Source: Rachicladosporium sp. CCFEE 5018 (taxonomy: Eukaryota > Ascomycota > Dothideomycetes > Cladosporiales > Cladosporiaceae). Taken from it: a stretch of 64,000 nucleotides of DNA. Position numbers and translations under genes: made by a program. Position 1 is the first letter of the stretch. Each line of letters starts with the position of its first letter. The stretch lies in assembly GCA_002077045.2 (NCBI GenBank), contig KZ111165.1, positions 195,364-259,363 on the forward strand. The letters run 5' to 3'. The notes under the pieces are model-generated. The model saw only the letters and a list, made by a program, of their open reading frames with translations. It did no database searches and was not told the DNA's origin. Shown in pieces: positions 1 through 11,451 of this stretch.

Positions 1-1289
1 TGGCCACTGGTCAGCATTCTTCGCGTAGAGGACGGCGATGATGAAATGACAGAGGGCCATGCCAATAGCACCGACAACCAGGATAGGTTTGCGGCCGAGC
101 TTGTCGACGTACATCACTGCGGGGATAGTTGCGAGCCACATGACAATGCCAACCACACCGGTTGCGAGCAGAGATGTAGTGGTAGATGATTGGCCGAGAT
201 AACCGAAGATCTTAGGGGCGTAGTAGAGAACGGCGTTGATTCCGGTCCATTGTTGGAAGAACATGGTGAGTGTAGCGAGCATGACGCGGCGGAACATGGG
301 CTTTGACTTGAAGAGCGACGCGGCAGCGACGAATTGCAGCTTCATTGTCGACGAGGCGGATCCATCGGCCAGATGCGGGAAATGCTCTGCGGTACTACGC
401 TTCTCGAACATGGACTGCGCCTTGATCTCGAGGAACTCGAGCTCTATCAGTTCGTGGTCGCTTGATAAGTTACGAAGGCTCGCGAGAGTCTTGCGGGCTT
501 CCTCTTCGCGATCGTGGTGGACGAGCCATCTGGGGCTGAAAGGCATAAACAGCATACCAGCTCGGAGCAGAACAGCAGGTACGAGTTGAAGGGTCAAAGG
601 GACGAGCCAAGCCGCATCGCTCTGTCGAGCGCCGCTACCACCGATGTAGTTGGTGCCGTAATCGATCCAGAAGCTGATCATGATACCAGTGGTAATGGCC
701 AACTGCTGCAAACCGACCATGGCACCACGGACCTCTGGCGGAGCGCACTCTGCGTTGTACATGGGCACGATCATAGAGAGCGAACCGACACCCATACCAG
801 TGATGAATCGACCAGCGAGAATGGAGTTCGATGCCGCGCTTGTAACGGACGTGGTCTGGATTACGACGCCTAAGATGAATGTGCCCGTGCTGAACAGAAT
901 GGCGTACTTGCGGGAGTAGATCTCAGCGAGGAATCCAGAGTAGATGGTTCCGAACCAAGCACCAAGTTCGAGAATGGAGGTCAGGAAGCCGACTCTGGTA
1001 GGGTTCGTAGCAGCATCGCCCATGTCTGAGAAAGATGAGATTAGTCTCGTAATTTGACGACGGTACAATGAGATCTGTACTTACGGTTTACGAAGGAATG
1101 CATGACCAGCACGCCACCAAAGACGCCCTGGTTGTAGCCGTAGAGGAGACCGCCCAAGCACGCGAAGCATGCGATCATGAATGCCTTGCCGTTCTTGAGG
1201 ATTGCCATGGGACCGGCCTGGCCAGCCAACGCCTGACGGCGCACCAGCGCCGCATGGTCGAAACCACCAGCTACTGCTCCGGGAGCCAT
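1..1289 (-). CDS. MFS sugar transporter (lactose/hexose permease type), C-terminus cut by the window edge
   Basis: A plasma-membrane sugar:proton symporter of the fungal sugar-porter family, by family knowledge. Exon 1 is 1085-1289 and exon 2 runs from 1025 off the left edge. A 59-bp intron (1026-1084, GTAAGT...CTCAG) joins VNH to MGDAATNP in frame. About 410 residues are visible. Seen in order: an N-terminal stretch rich in HAALVRRQALAG-type sequence before TM1, LLYGYNQGVFGG in TM1, SPRWLVHH (the PESPRW signature, here with Phe for Glu) at the end of the first half, QQWTGINAVLYYAP in TM7, and DKLGRKP in the loop after TM8. The start at 1289 is the first Met of the frame and gives the usual family N-terminus. 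Substrate cannot be told. The C-terminal four or so helices lie outside the window. This gene is not part of the duplicated segment as far as the window shows. Confidence 0.88.
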
Positions 1290-3972
1290 CTCTTCAGATA
1301 TGGAGTGTAAGGACTACACTGATAAGCTTGATGTAGGAGAGATGGTAAGAGCACTGCTCGATCGTTGGCGAGGAGAGCAAAGATTTGCCAAGAGGGGTTG
1401 TCTAGCTCATATACCAGCGATCCTCCGTAAGCGGCACGCGGCATGGATCTCCACGCATGCCCCAGTCTCGTGTATGCGGAGATGCCATCACGTGGAGTGC
1501 ACCAACCCGGCTAATCGACAAGGCTGTTGCACGATCCAATGAAGATGTCGCATGTAGATTTGAAGTGCAGCTGCCGGGTAAATTGACAGCACCCCAGCTC
1601 CATCCTAGCCTGAAAACAAGCGGTTTGGGCGGATGTCTTGGCCATTGGCTGACCACTTTGCCCGAGATACATCAATGTAACATGGATGTATCTTCGACGT
1701 ACCTATTGACGCATCCGAGTCACGGTGGTCCAGAAGCTGAGAGCCATTCTCTCTCATGAAGATGGCCCAACCTCAAGTGTGAAGAATGATGATACCCGCG
1801 AACATGGAGGTTGCTTAGACGAACGGACACTGCTTATGCCAGTGCATGGTCATGCTTTCTATATTGCGGTAATCAGTACTTTAAGTCTCAGCTACACGAG
1901 TGATCCAATCTGCCTCGGAGGTGAGCACGGAGAGCATTCGACAGACACCTAGACGGAATAGCACGATCCCTGCCGCTTTGTGATCAAGCACCAGAAGATC
2001 GTCTCCTTCTAGATCAGCCTCTATGGAATTGTGTAGCACCATGCAAAGGTGGTATTGCACGGTATTGCAAATCTTCGCCGATTTACCACCAGGTCGGGAC
2101 TAGCCCTGCGTGCTTGGCCTTGGTCAACGGTAAGTTCTGCAGCTCTATCTCATGTCCGTTGAGCTTGATCGACTGGGCCTGTCAGAACCACATGAGTGAC
2201 TCGTGGCCGATTGTTACCACATGATAATGGGCATCGTGACAGAGCGACGAGCTTTGCCGAGACCAATACTCCGCCGGCTAGTTTGACGACTAGGTTTGGC
2301 GTCGCTCCAGGATCGACTGAAGCCTCCGCTGGTCGTGGGTAATGACGAAGACTCTTACACTACGAGAACATCTGTCCGATGATGATCGTTGATACAGCTT
2401 CTGGAGCCTTAACGCCTCGACTGTCCGATCTTGCCGTAGCCAGCTCCAGTATCTGAGCTCCAGTTACCGCATAGCAGCATGTCCGGATAGCGGCATCTCT
2501 GCCATATGCATGACGGGCTGGAAGTGCTGGGATTTTGCAGCCTGCCGGGTCTCAGTAGTAAGTCAGAACTTACGTGGAATCGTCATCCACGTTGGAGAGA
2601 TTGTCTCGCCGGATGTGGTTTTCGATCTTGAAGTCTCGAGTGAACGGTATGTGTTAACGCTGGCTCATTATCTCGCTCCCTGGCTAGCGTCTCAGTCAGC
2701 TCGCACACCGGGTCGACGGCTCGTAGCAACTAAAGCGACGAGCTGACCTTGTCCACGAGCTCAGCGAACACTAAGATAGGCCGCGGAAGCAGTCATTGGG
2801 ACAAACGTCTCCATGACTCCACGATGTCACGGTGGCATTTCCACGGATTTTCGAGATGAGCTTCCGTCAAAAGCCAGGACCCAAATGCCAGACATGACTC
2901 TGATCCGATGCTTCGCGCGTTGCAATAATTTCTCTGCTGACTGTCAGTTGTGCCATTGAGCCCAAAAGGCGACAATCTCAGGAACACTACCAAACTGATG
3001 CAGCCGCCGGGTACCTCACTCTGTAGACCTTACTCGCTGGCGTCCAGCTTACCGGCGCTCATCTTCGTTCAGGTTTGTCCATCGACTTCTGCCCAAGTTG
3101 TTGGTTTACCGGCAAGCTTAGCATTTCTGCCATTTGTACCTGTTGTGGTTCTCTGCTACGCTGATTTGCATGCTGCCGGCGTGTTGTCGTCTTCGACGTC
3201 ACCGGCTCCAAACGAGCGACCGAATGCTGCACGAGCAGATGTTTTGCCCGGACATAGACGATGCCGATGGCGCATAGCCTGCGAGGCGCTCCTAGCTCCT
3301 TTCCACCCGGTCTTCCTGTAGAGGTTGGGAAGTGCAATGATTGACAAACATGGCCAGCAAATTTATTCGATGTACCTATCTTCATGCTCAACCTGTGGAC
3401 CATGGGGCGCCTACCTGGAATGGCCCGGGGACAGAGAATAACCCACCGTCTCAGCAAGCATCTGATTGGGAACTCACAGTCAATACAGTAGTGCCACTTG
3501 CACATCGTCAAACAATTATATTCTGGGAAGCCGAGCTGGTGATGAAGTGCTGTCGCGTCAACCTACGAAGGTAACGCCTGCCCCAACTCACGACGTCACG
3601 GGCGACAACTATCATGCTTTCAACGCTGCACACAAGCTCCGTTCCTGGCCAAACTTTGACCACATCTCATTCCTTCGCGCTATGCACTGCCTCCGCCGAT
3701 CATCTTCAACAACGTGATTGCGAATCGTCCAGGTTCTCGAGTCGGAACATCGCCTAGCTGCGGCGCAAGCGACATACTTCAGTAAGGTACGGATCGCATA
3801 GCCCCACAAACATCACACCACGTGAGCAACCCTGTAGCTATGGACCAAAGATACAGAGAGGCTACCAAATCTTCGTTTCTGTCTCTTAATTTTATCCCTA
3901 CATAATTCCCTGCAGAGTCCTCTCCGTCAAGAACATCAGACCACATTATTTAGCCTGCCTCAGCCGATCGAG
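1290..3972. other. 2.7-kb intergenic region, no gene supported
   Basis: The region lies between the divergent starts of the sugar transporter and the small conserved protein, so it must hold both promoters. Several open frames up to 150 codons (for example 3059-3511 minus) occur, but none has a recognisable domain, plausible splice context or sensible composition. No tRNA-like or repeat structure was seen. Immediately before 3973 there is an AT-rich, pyrimidine-rich stretch (about 3885-3916), as is common upstream of fungal start codons. Confidence 0.6.
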
Positions 3973-4509
3973 ATGGCCACATCCGACTCCACCCCCCTTG
4001 TAGACCCCTACAAAGGTCACACCTCCCTCCACGGCCAAGCCATCAAGCATGACCACGACAACATGTCCAACATGATGCTCGGCGACGGCGGCGGCTTCAA
4101 CTCGGGCGTAGGCGCCAATCACCTGCCGTATGGCTACACAGACACATCGCTTGTGAGGATTCCGATCAAAATTTCGGATTATGGCGTGACAACTCCACCA
4201 TCACAACAAGGGGAGACGGAGAAGAAGGGCGGCTTCATGAGGAAGTTGTCCAACTTCGGAAGTGGAGGTGGGAAGAAGGACGAGGGCGAAGTGAGGGTTG
4301 TGGGAATGAGCAGGGGCGATTATTTGAAGTATTGGGTAAAAGGGAATGACGGGAAGTTCGCTGATGGGGTTGTGCAACCGGAAGAGGGGAGGGCAGAGTG
4401 GCTGAGGAAGCAATTCGCGTTCGATGATGAGGTGCGCAGACAAGACAGAGACCTGAACTCGAAGCAGAAGGTTGGGAAGCTGCCACCATTTGGCTTTCAG
4501 CCGTCGTAG
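3973..4509 (+). CDS. Small conserved fungal protein of unknown function (178 aa)
   Basis: An uninterrupted 178-residue frame beginning MATSDSTPLVDP. The N-terminal half is polar and glycine-rich. A basic/glycine linker (KKGGFMRKLSNFGSGGGKKDEG) leads to an ordered-looking C-terminal part containing MSRGDYLKYW and EEGRAEWLRKQFAFDDEVRRQ, ending in KLPPFGFQPS. I recall this MSRG(D/E)YLKYW / GR.EWLRKQ pattern from uncharacterised ascomycete proteins, so it is probably a real conserved gene, but no function is known to me. There is no signal peptide or membrane segment. It converges on eIF4E, with 317 bp between the two stop codons. Confidence 0.7.
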   Translation: MATSDSTPLVDPYKGHTSLHGQAIKHDHDNMSNMMLGDGGGFNSGVGANHLPYGYTDTSLVRIPIKISDYGVTTPPSQQGETEKKGGFMRKLSNFGSGGGKKDEGEVRVVGMSRGDYLKYWVKGNDGKFADGVVQPEEGRAEWLRKQFAFDDEVRRQDRDLNSKQKVGKLPPFGFQPS

Positions 4510-4826
4510 ATGTAGCTCTGCGAAGCAGTGTATTGATCGATGTCGGTGCATTGCTTTTCTATGTTACATCGTACCTACTGTTACAGCTATCTTCGCCAAT
4601 GTGGGTATACCTTGTAAGCCAACTCATGGACAGAGTCCTTTCTAAGCCTGCAGACTGCTGATGGTCCCCCGGAGGACCACTTACTCACTCCCTAAAGCTA
4701 GTCTGTGCATTCATACGCCGAGCGCCTTGCGCCAATTGATGCTTTCATGCCGGTCATGTCACCCCTTGCCACCCATTTCGCCATCTGTACAGCCCAACGC
4801 CGCCTGTCTCACAATCGGACACCCGC
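4510..4826. other. Convergent 3' intergenic region
   Basis: These 317 bp separate the stop codons of the small conserved protein (+) and eIF4E (-) and should contain both 3' UTRs. I saw no further gene or clear structure. Confidence 0.6.
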
Positions 4827-5632
4827 TTAAAGCGAGTACTTCGCCTTCGCACGACTGCTACCAGTGTGCGCACTCTCAGCATGCCCAGCGAACTCCACCA
4901 TGTCCTGGGCAGGCAACTGCAATACCTCCTTGAACGCCTTACCGAGCCTCTCAAGCCTCTTCTGGCTCTCCTTGGGATCCGCACCCTCAGCAGCCTTGCC
5001 CTTAGGAGACTGCCCGGCAGTACGAGTCCACAGCCCGACACGCCAAAAGGCTTTGCGGATGTTGACATTCACGCCCATGACCTCGTTGTCATCGTCGTCT
5101 TCGAGGGTCTCGCCGATGGCGGCAAGCATGAGGTGCAGCCAGACTTCGTCGTTGGCCTTGCTGTTCTTGAAGGTGTAGGCCCAGCGACCGCCGTGCTTGT
5201 TCTGGACGTCCTCCCATTCTGGACGCACGCCGGTCTTGAAGAGATGGTAGTCGGACTTCTGTGCGAGCTCCGAGGCAGGGGTGATGTTGTTCTACATCGA
5301 TTAGCACAGTGTCACTTGATCTACTGCGAGTCAGGCGGACTCACGTAGATCCCCCAGAACTCCTCCACACTCTCGAAAGTGATGACCTCCTTCAACAGCT
5401 CATTCCAGTCCTGCTTGCCGCTTGGTGGCTTGGTGAACCACAGCGTCCACTTATTCTGCAGCTGGTGCTTGACATTGAAGTTTTCTGGATCGTCGAAGAC
5501 AGTGATGATGTTGTCGCCGCCGGCGCTGTTCACAGAGTCATGCTGCGGCTTTGTGTCGGCGCCATCAGGAGAGATGGGGATGGTAGTGAGGTCCACTTGC
5601 TCGGCGGAGTTGTTAGTTGCGACGTCGACCAT
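4827..5632 (-). CDS. eIF4E: Translation initiation factor eIF4E (mRNA cap-binding protein)
   Basis: Binds the m7G cap and recruits eIF4G in the cytoplasm. Exon 1 is 5345-5632, exon 2 is 4827-5291, with a 53-bp intron (GTGAGT, branch CTAAT, GATGTAG) at phase 0, giving 250 residues. The family core begins at HQLQNKWTLWF (56-66). The cap-stacking tryptophans are W76 (KQDW) and W122 (RPEWED, followed by E123 which contacts the guanine). W93 in EEFWGIYN is the eIF4G-contact Trp. GGRWAYTF and the helix after WLHLMLAAIGE are also present. The start at 5632 has a strong context (GCCGCCATGG). An in-frame Met at 5731 would add 33 Ser/Thr/Pro-rich residues and is judged 5' leader. The C-terminus has a charged Gly/Lys/Glu insertion (SPKGKAAEGADPKES) common in filamentous fungi. 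Only one copy falls in this window. Confidence 0.95.
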
Positions 5633-6109
5633 GGCGGCGGTGCGGTGGGTGGTAGCGGAGGTAGCAGTATAAGTGGTGAGCGTGTAAGGGCGGGTGCGTG
5701 GGACAAGGGGTGGTGATAGTGTTGTTGTCAAATGGCATTGAAGTCGCGGTACCTTCAGAAATGTGAAAGCACGGGAAAGCGTTCAAAGATCGGCAGGCGC
5801 AACGGCGGTAGTCTTGGCGGACATGACTCAAGCCTGAACGCTCTTTTGCTCGCTTGGATGCATGTTCGTTAACCAATAGTCACACTGGGACAGGACGACG
5901 GTACAGTCACATGGACGTCACGATGTTGAGCTGCGTTGTGTGCAATGCTTTCGATGTAGTCTTTGCTTCGACATTAGTGCGTTTCTACAAGTCTATCCCA
6001 AATCGGGCAACGCTATGTATATATTTCTTCCCTTCATCCAGCCCGTAGGCCAACGCCAATGCTCGGAAATGCTTCACAGACAATACGAAATGACCAAAGT
6101 ATGTGTCTC
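5633..6109. other. eIF4E upstream region and 3' end of the oxidase gene
   Basis: 477 bp between the start of eIF4E and the stop of the multicopper oxidase, both on the minus strand. It must carry the eIF4E promoter. A CCAAT box (AACCAATAG) lies near 5870, about 240 bp upstream of the eIF4E start. No gene is seen. Confidence 0.55.
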
Positions 6110-8125
6110 CTACCACCACGTCGGCCGCCCAGTGGGAACATTGCTGTTGCCGCCTCGGTTCCTCTGATTCCCACCTTGTCCACCCCACGTTGGTCGTGCC
6201 ATGACGGGCGTAGCCATCGTCGTAAAGCCTGATGCGAACTCTGCCGTTGTTGACGTGGCGAAGCCGTAGCCAGAGCTCTCTGGTGCAGCGGTCTGCGAAG
6301 GCGCGCCGGTGGCAGACTCGCCATTGTAGCCGGCTGTTGCGTAGTGTGCTTCTTGTGCCGCGATGACGGAGTTGACTGGTGCGTAGGCGTTCAGGTTCGC
6401 TAGGGCGTTCACTGCAGACGCCACAGACTCGTCAGAGAAAGCATCCTCGTTGTAGTCGGTAGCGATGAAGCGAGTGTCCTCTGGGTCGGCATAGCTGGTC
6501 GTGGAGTTGTAGTCGTAGCCCATCTCTGTCAAGAGCGTGACGTTGAAGACGTCCATCATGGCGTGATCTTCGTGGATCAAGTTGTGGCAGTGGAACATGT
6601 AAAGACCGTTCCAGGGGCCGTAGTAGGCGAGGACTTGGACGATTTCACCGGGCTCGAGAAGCACGACATCCTTAAGACCGGCAGTCTCGTATGGCAAGAG
6701 ACCACGGCTGCCACCGGAGCGGCTGACGACTTGCAGATTGACGAGATGGATGTGTACGGGGTGAATCGCCGGACCGCCAGTGTGGCGAACCTCCCAGAGC
6801 TCCACTGTGCCTTGCGGTGGGCGAGCGAGGACACGGTTGTTTACGTTGTTAAAGTCGATACCATTGATGGTCCACATGTCGTCGCCACCCATCTGGAAGT
6901 TCTGCGATATAGTTAGTATATGCGGGAGGCAATCGGGTCGATAGTGTTATGACTTACGAAGACATGGTCGACAGTCGTGCGCTTCTCGGGCCACTGGATG
7001 TTCGGGTTCAATACACTCGGCACGTCACCGTTGTTGCTGCTGTCGCTGACAGTCTCGCCAACCTGGAAGAGCATGACCTTGTCGGTATTCTGAAACTCCT
7101 GTACTTGCTGCTGCGCCATCTTGTTGCCCAAAGTGATGTTCTGGCCAGCGAATTTGCCAAAGTCGACGACAATCTCGTACCGTTCGCCAGGCGAAATAGT
7201 CAGGTCATTCGTCTTCACTGGACCGCCAAATAAACCGGAGTCGGACCCAATGACGACGAAGTTGAGCCAGCTGCCGTCGGGGGCAACGAAGTAAAGGTCG
7301 TACGGTCGGCTGAGCGACATGTCGTACACGCGGAAACGATACTTGCGAGGCTCAGTGGCGAGGAATGGCCAGGGCTGGTTGTTGACGTGGATGATGTCGC
7401 CCCAGAAGCTCATGCGGTTGCCAGTAGGGTCTGCGAGATCGCCATTGCTCTGGTACATCTTGTCGGAGATGGCGAGAGGCACATCGTACTTGCCAGATGG
7501 TAGACCAAGCGCATCCTCCTCGGGGTCGTAGATGATATAGATACCAGACTGGCCATAGTATGCATCAGGCGCGGTGTGGCCATCAGCATGGTCGTGATAC
7601 CAGATCGAGCGCGCATTCTCGCTGTTGGGGTAGTAGTAGTCCTTCCACTGGCCAACCTCCATCTCGTCCGCCGCCCAGCCATCCAATGCAGCGTGCGTGT
7701 ATGAGCCGTGGAGATGTACAGCTGCTGAGACAGTTCCCTTTTTTGAGAAATCGGACGACGGTCTCGGTCCCTCGCTTGATCATGAACGTCGGTCCAGGTA
7801 CTGTGCCATTGTAGCCCACAAAGTTCGCAGGTCCAAGGTCAGGGTACATCTGTGCTTGGAATGCCTCAATCGTAATCTCGTAGTACTCGACCGGAACGCC
7901 ATTGACATTTGTCGTGTAGCTAGGTACTGCTACCGATCCAAGTGGCAATGTGTATTGGAACATGTAGTTATATGTCGGTGATCCAGCCGTCTGTCCCTGC
8001 CCTCGCCATCCTCGTGAGCCAGGTACCGACGCGGCATTTGTCCGTCCACCTTGTGGTCTTCCCCCGGATCGTTGAGCCGCACACGTTGTCGCCGCCAATG
8101 CGACCGTGAAGAGCGAACCCAACAT
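6110..8125 (-). pseudogene. Bilirubin-oxidase-like multicopper oxidase, copy 1, with a 1-bp frameshift
   Basis: Same gene as the intact-looking copy at 35194-37051. Exon 1 is 6958-8125, exon 2 is 6110-6901, with a 56-bp intron (GTAAGT, perfect TACTAAC branch, CGCAG). The start is placed at MLGSLFTVALAATTCAAQ, a secretion signal. A run of six T at 7739-7744 replaces TTGTT of copy 2. This adds one base and shifts the frame at about codon 129, just before the first copper motif HLHGS. Downstream of it the correct frame is open again to the stop at 6110, including WYHDHADG, HPVHIHL and HCHNLIHEDHAMM. Copy 1 also has Leu where copy 2 has Trp in the AAWDGW stretch. A homopolymer sequencing error would give the same picture, so loss of function is not certain. 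Confidence 0.8.
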
Positions 8126-11100
8126 ACTGACTAAGCTTAGCAAAGAGTACGATGGCGACAAAGAAACGATACTGCCAAGGCAAGCCAATGGACGAGAACA
8201 AGTGACAGACCAGGCGCACAGAAGAGAAGAGACAGCACGACCTGCAGGAAATGATATACATCGGACTTGAGATCCAGTGGGACCGTTGCAAGATCCGAAT
8301 CCACTAACCTTGCCCTGATACGGCTGGGTCGTCTAGTCCAAACTGCCTGCAATCAGGGCTTTGCGCCACCCAGCGCTGCAGATCCCAGACAGCAGGGCCC
8401 TGTCAGACGATGCCGAGAGTTGCGGCCGCCACGTTTCGGCGAATTGATAGAACTCAATTCAAGACTTGCGGTCTACTTGGCTGGATCCATATGGAACTGG
8501 AGGCTCGGCGCTGACTCGACACGAGGAAGCTGCGCAGCTCAACTTTCATGCAGTGTCTACACCTCGTAACGTAGTGCCGGTGGCGAAGCGCAGGAACAGT
8601 GTTCTTCGCTACCACTGCCGCGAGGGCGATCCGCCATGGAGCCTCGTGCCGTGCTACGATGTGATATTTGCTGGTGCCCAGTAGATTTGACAGGTTCCCT
8701 GGCAGCGAATCTCGAATTGCGCCTAAATGACGGGCCCTGCATGCGATCGGCACTGCTGTGGCTGTGGTGCGGTTGAGCGGCTGCACCCGTGCCATATGTG
8801 AGACAATTGAGAGGTACTGACGTCTTTGAGAGGGCTTCCCAGCCGGCAGGATTTTGTTCCGCCTCGCGCGAGCGATACCAGCGGCCCGATGTGAGTCATG
8901 AGAACGATTTCGTCTTCCTCTATCGTCGCGGCTCCGCTGTCCAGGGCGTCGCACTGACGACTTGAGGTGATGGACGCATCGCACAATACCATTCGCCACC
9001 CGCGCAATGTGCTCCTCGGTCCTCCCAGCCGGGAGCACAACCCGGCTCGTCAAGCCAGCCACCACGTGTGCAGCTTTGCAGTGAACTCGTCTGGAGTCTT
9101 GTGCATGGCGCTAGAGCTGCACGTTCGGAGATGCAGGGGTATCAATGCAAGATGGAAAGCAAGTGTGGCACAGCTGCTTCCAAAAACAGCTCATGCTAAA
9201 CGTCGTGTAGCTCGACAGGTGCCAAATAGAATGCTGCAACGTCGCACTCCTGCTGCAACAGTAACTGCCTCGGAAATCAGCATCGTTGACGAAGCTCAAC
9301 AACGTCTATTGCTTGGCCAAACTCACCGAGATGTTGGTAACGTTTAATGCCACCCAGCCAGTCAGCAACGGCTGCGGAGCACATCTGTCTGATTCTGTCA
9401 ACGTCCAGCGCCCGAGCCACATCGGAATCCTGTCGGCGATTGAGTTCTGTCGATTTGAGCTAAAACGATAGCGCGCTCACGACTTCGGCCCACGCAGAAG
9501 GTGACGGCTAACGAACTTGCGACCTCACACGTCTCGCGAGACGAAGTCAAGACTCTTGGCTCTGACACACAAGGGCTCTGTCATATCTCCGCCTCCAGAT
9601 CTGCGGCGCGCAATATTTGCGCGATGGATCGACCGGTGACCTGGGACGGCGTGAAGGTGCTGACAGCATGCGTCCTTCGCACGCCATCCGGACTCGCTTG
9701 TCCCAGCCTTTTTCGGAGTTGGACGCCTATCTCACACTGGTGGAGTCTTATACCTGTCACGGCCTTTAAAGGTGTGCGAGCTTTCATCCACTCCATCCGG
9801 TGTTTCGCTGTCGTGTACGTTCCGAGCAAGACGTGAAGGAATAATCAAGTCCATCTAGGATTGCCGGCTAGCGTCCTCATCGGAATGTCAGTGAAGGCAT
9901 CACTACGTCGTTAAGTCGTGGTTAGCATCGTGAGTGGGAGGCGATCGGGCGGCTGAAGCCGGTTCGCACGGCCTCTCGTGGACTCGATCGAGCTCACGCA
10001 TCGGGCGCACAGAGCATGTATGCTTGTGACGAACAGCAGCACGGCAGCAGTGATCATGAGCCATCGCATCCTCCGTGCAAGCCAAGCAGTGCATACGGTA
10101 AGGTAGCTTGCGAGAGAATATATGCAGGGCACGAGTGAGCCATCGGGAAGCTTGGCGCAAGCTACCACAAGTAACAGGAACTCAAAGCCCGTACATGTAG
10201 CCTCTCATGCACATTCGCAAGTATATCTATTCATTTCATTTCACCATCAAGTCTAGACCCACGCTACACGGTTACACTGGCAAAAGTACATGTACCTGAT
10301 GTATCCGCCACACTTACGCGTGCAGCTCCGCGCCAACGAAAGCCAGATCGACATTCAGATGTACCCAAGTCTCCTGCACGACTGGCTAGCTGTCAGGAAT
10401 AAGGCTGAGAATCTGACATACAGCTACACCGACATGCTGGAGCTCGACATTGGCTACCTCGTCACACATACTGCCATTCCTTCTCACCGCTCTATTTGAG
10501 CCGAGCTCCTACGACTACCACAGATCCGTGGCCAGGACAGCTCGCATTCACCGAGCCTGTGCTCACCGATTCCGCTGACGCCCAGGAAAGCAAAGCATCG
10601 CTCCTACACTCCATCAACGAGCAAGTGGTCAGACGGAGCTTTCTAACATCCTGAGGCTGAACGATGTTGAGTGTGCTTCGACTCTTCCTTCCGCCTACGT
10701 GGGTTTGCCGACGACGTCTATCCTTCGCGCAGCTCTATTACAGACAAACCCACAGCACAGACGCCATCCAGACGATCGTTGAGTGTAGACCTACGTCTCG
10801 GCGGCGATATTCCAATCATGATTGATGAGGGATTGCCGGGACACACGGTAGGTCGCAATCAATATCCAAGGGGTCACAGTTTCACATTAGCAACCGCCAT
10901 TCACGTACTGATCGCGTACCCTGCCAACTCCTCTGCGATCCACCCTTAACAGAGCCCGAACAGCCAATTCCAGTGCTCACCCACCTTATCATCGCCCCGA
11001 ATATAATAAAAGGCATGACCGTCCGCAAATCGTCTCGTATATCAAGCATGTACCCTTGCAGAATCATAGATTGCTTCGAGTGCAAGATGTCGTGCTACTG

Positions 11101-11451
11101 CGCTAAGATCAGGAATGCCAGCCCACAAGTATATGGAAGATTATGGCCTCGAAGCTGGTAGGGAACGCTGGTAGGGAACGCTGATCTCAGTAATGTGCCT
11201 GTGAATGGTAGGTCGGTCTCCCCAGTAGGTGATAGAGACACCTCGCCCGAGATGTCCTGGTTGCTGCGAATATGAAGGTCGTGGTACATGAAGGAGTGTG
11301 TATGCACGGTCGGGAAAACGTGGGCGGCAATCTGAAGAACAGAATGATGAAAAAGGGCTTTGCAGGGAAAGATATAAGGTTCGGAGCTTGTACACGCGGT
11401 GTGGCAAATGTAGTGGCGGACTGGTGGAAGAAGCGTACGTCGTTCAATCGT
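8126..11451. other. 3.3-kb region without a supported gene (copy 1)
   Basis: Lies upstream of the oxidase and downstream of SWC3. Open frames occur (8454-9065 minus, 9501-9836 plus, 10290-10499 plus) but none matches a family I know. Compared with 37052-40387, changes hit codon positions without preference, one frame is broken in copy 2, and small indels are frequent, as expected of non-coding DNA. It includes a 13-bp tandem duplication at 11158-11183 absent from copy 2. The oxidase promoter must lie at its left end. Confidence 0.6.

Noticed and set aside
3059..3511. A 150-codon minus frame in the left intergenic region
   Set aside because: No domain, low-complexity basic composition, and no second copy in the window to test conservation.
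8454..9065. A 203-codon minus frame upstream of the oxidase
   Set aside because: Arg/Ser/His-rich with no domain. In copy 2 it is disrupted by an indel, and replacements are as frequent as silent changes.
9501..9836. A 111-codon plus frame kept at equal length in copy 2 (38425-38760)
   Set aside because: About one residue in nine differs between copies, much more than in true genes here, so there is no sign of selection on a protein.
10290..10499. A 69-codon plus frame nearly the same in both copies
   Set aside because: Too short to judge, no recognisable motif, and the few differences change amino acids as often as not.
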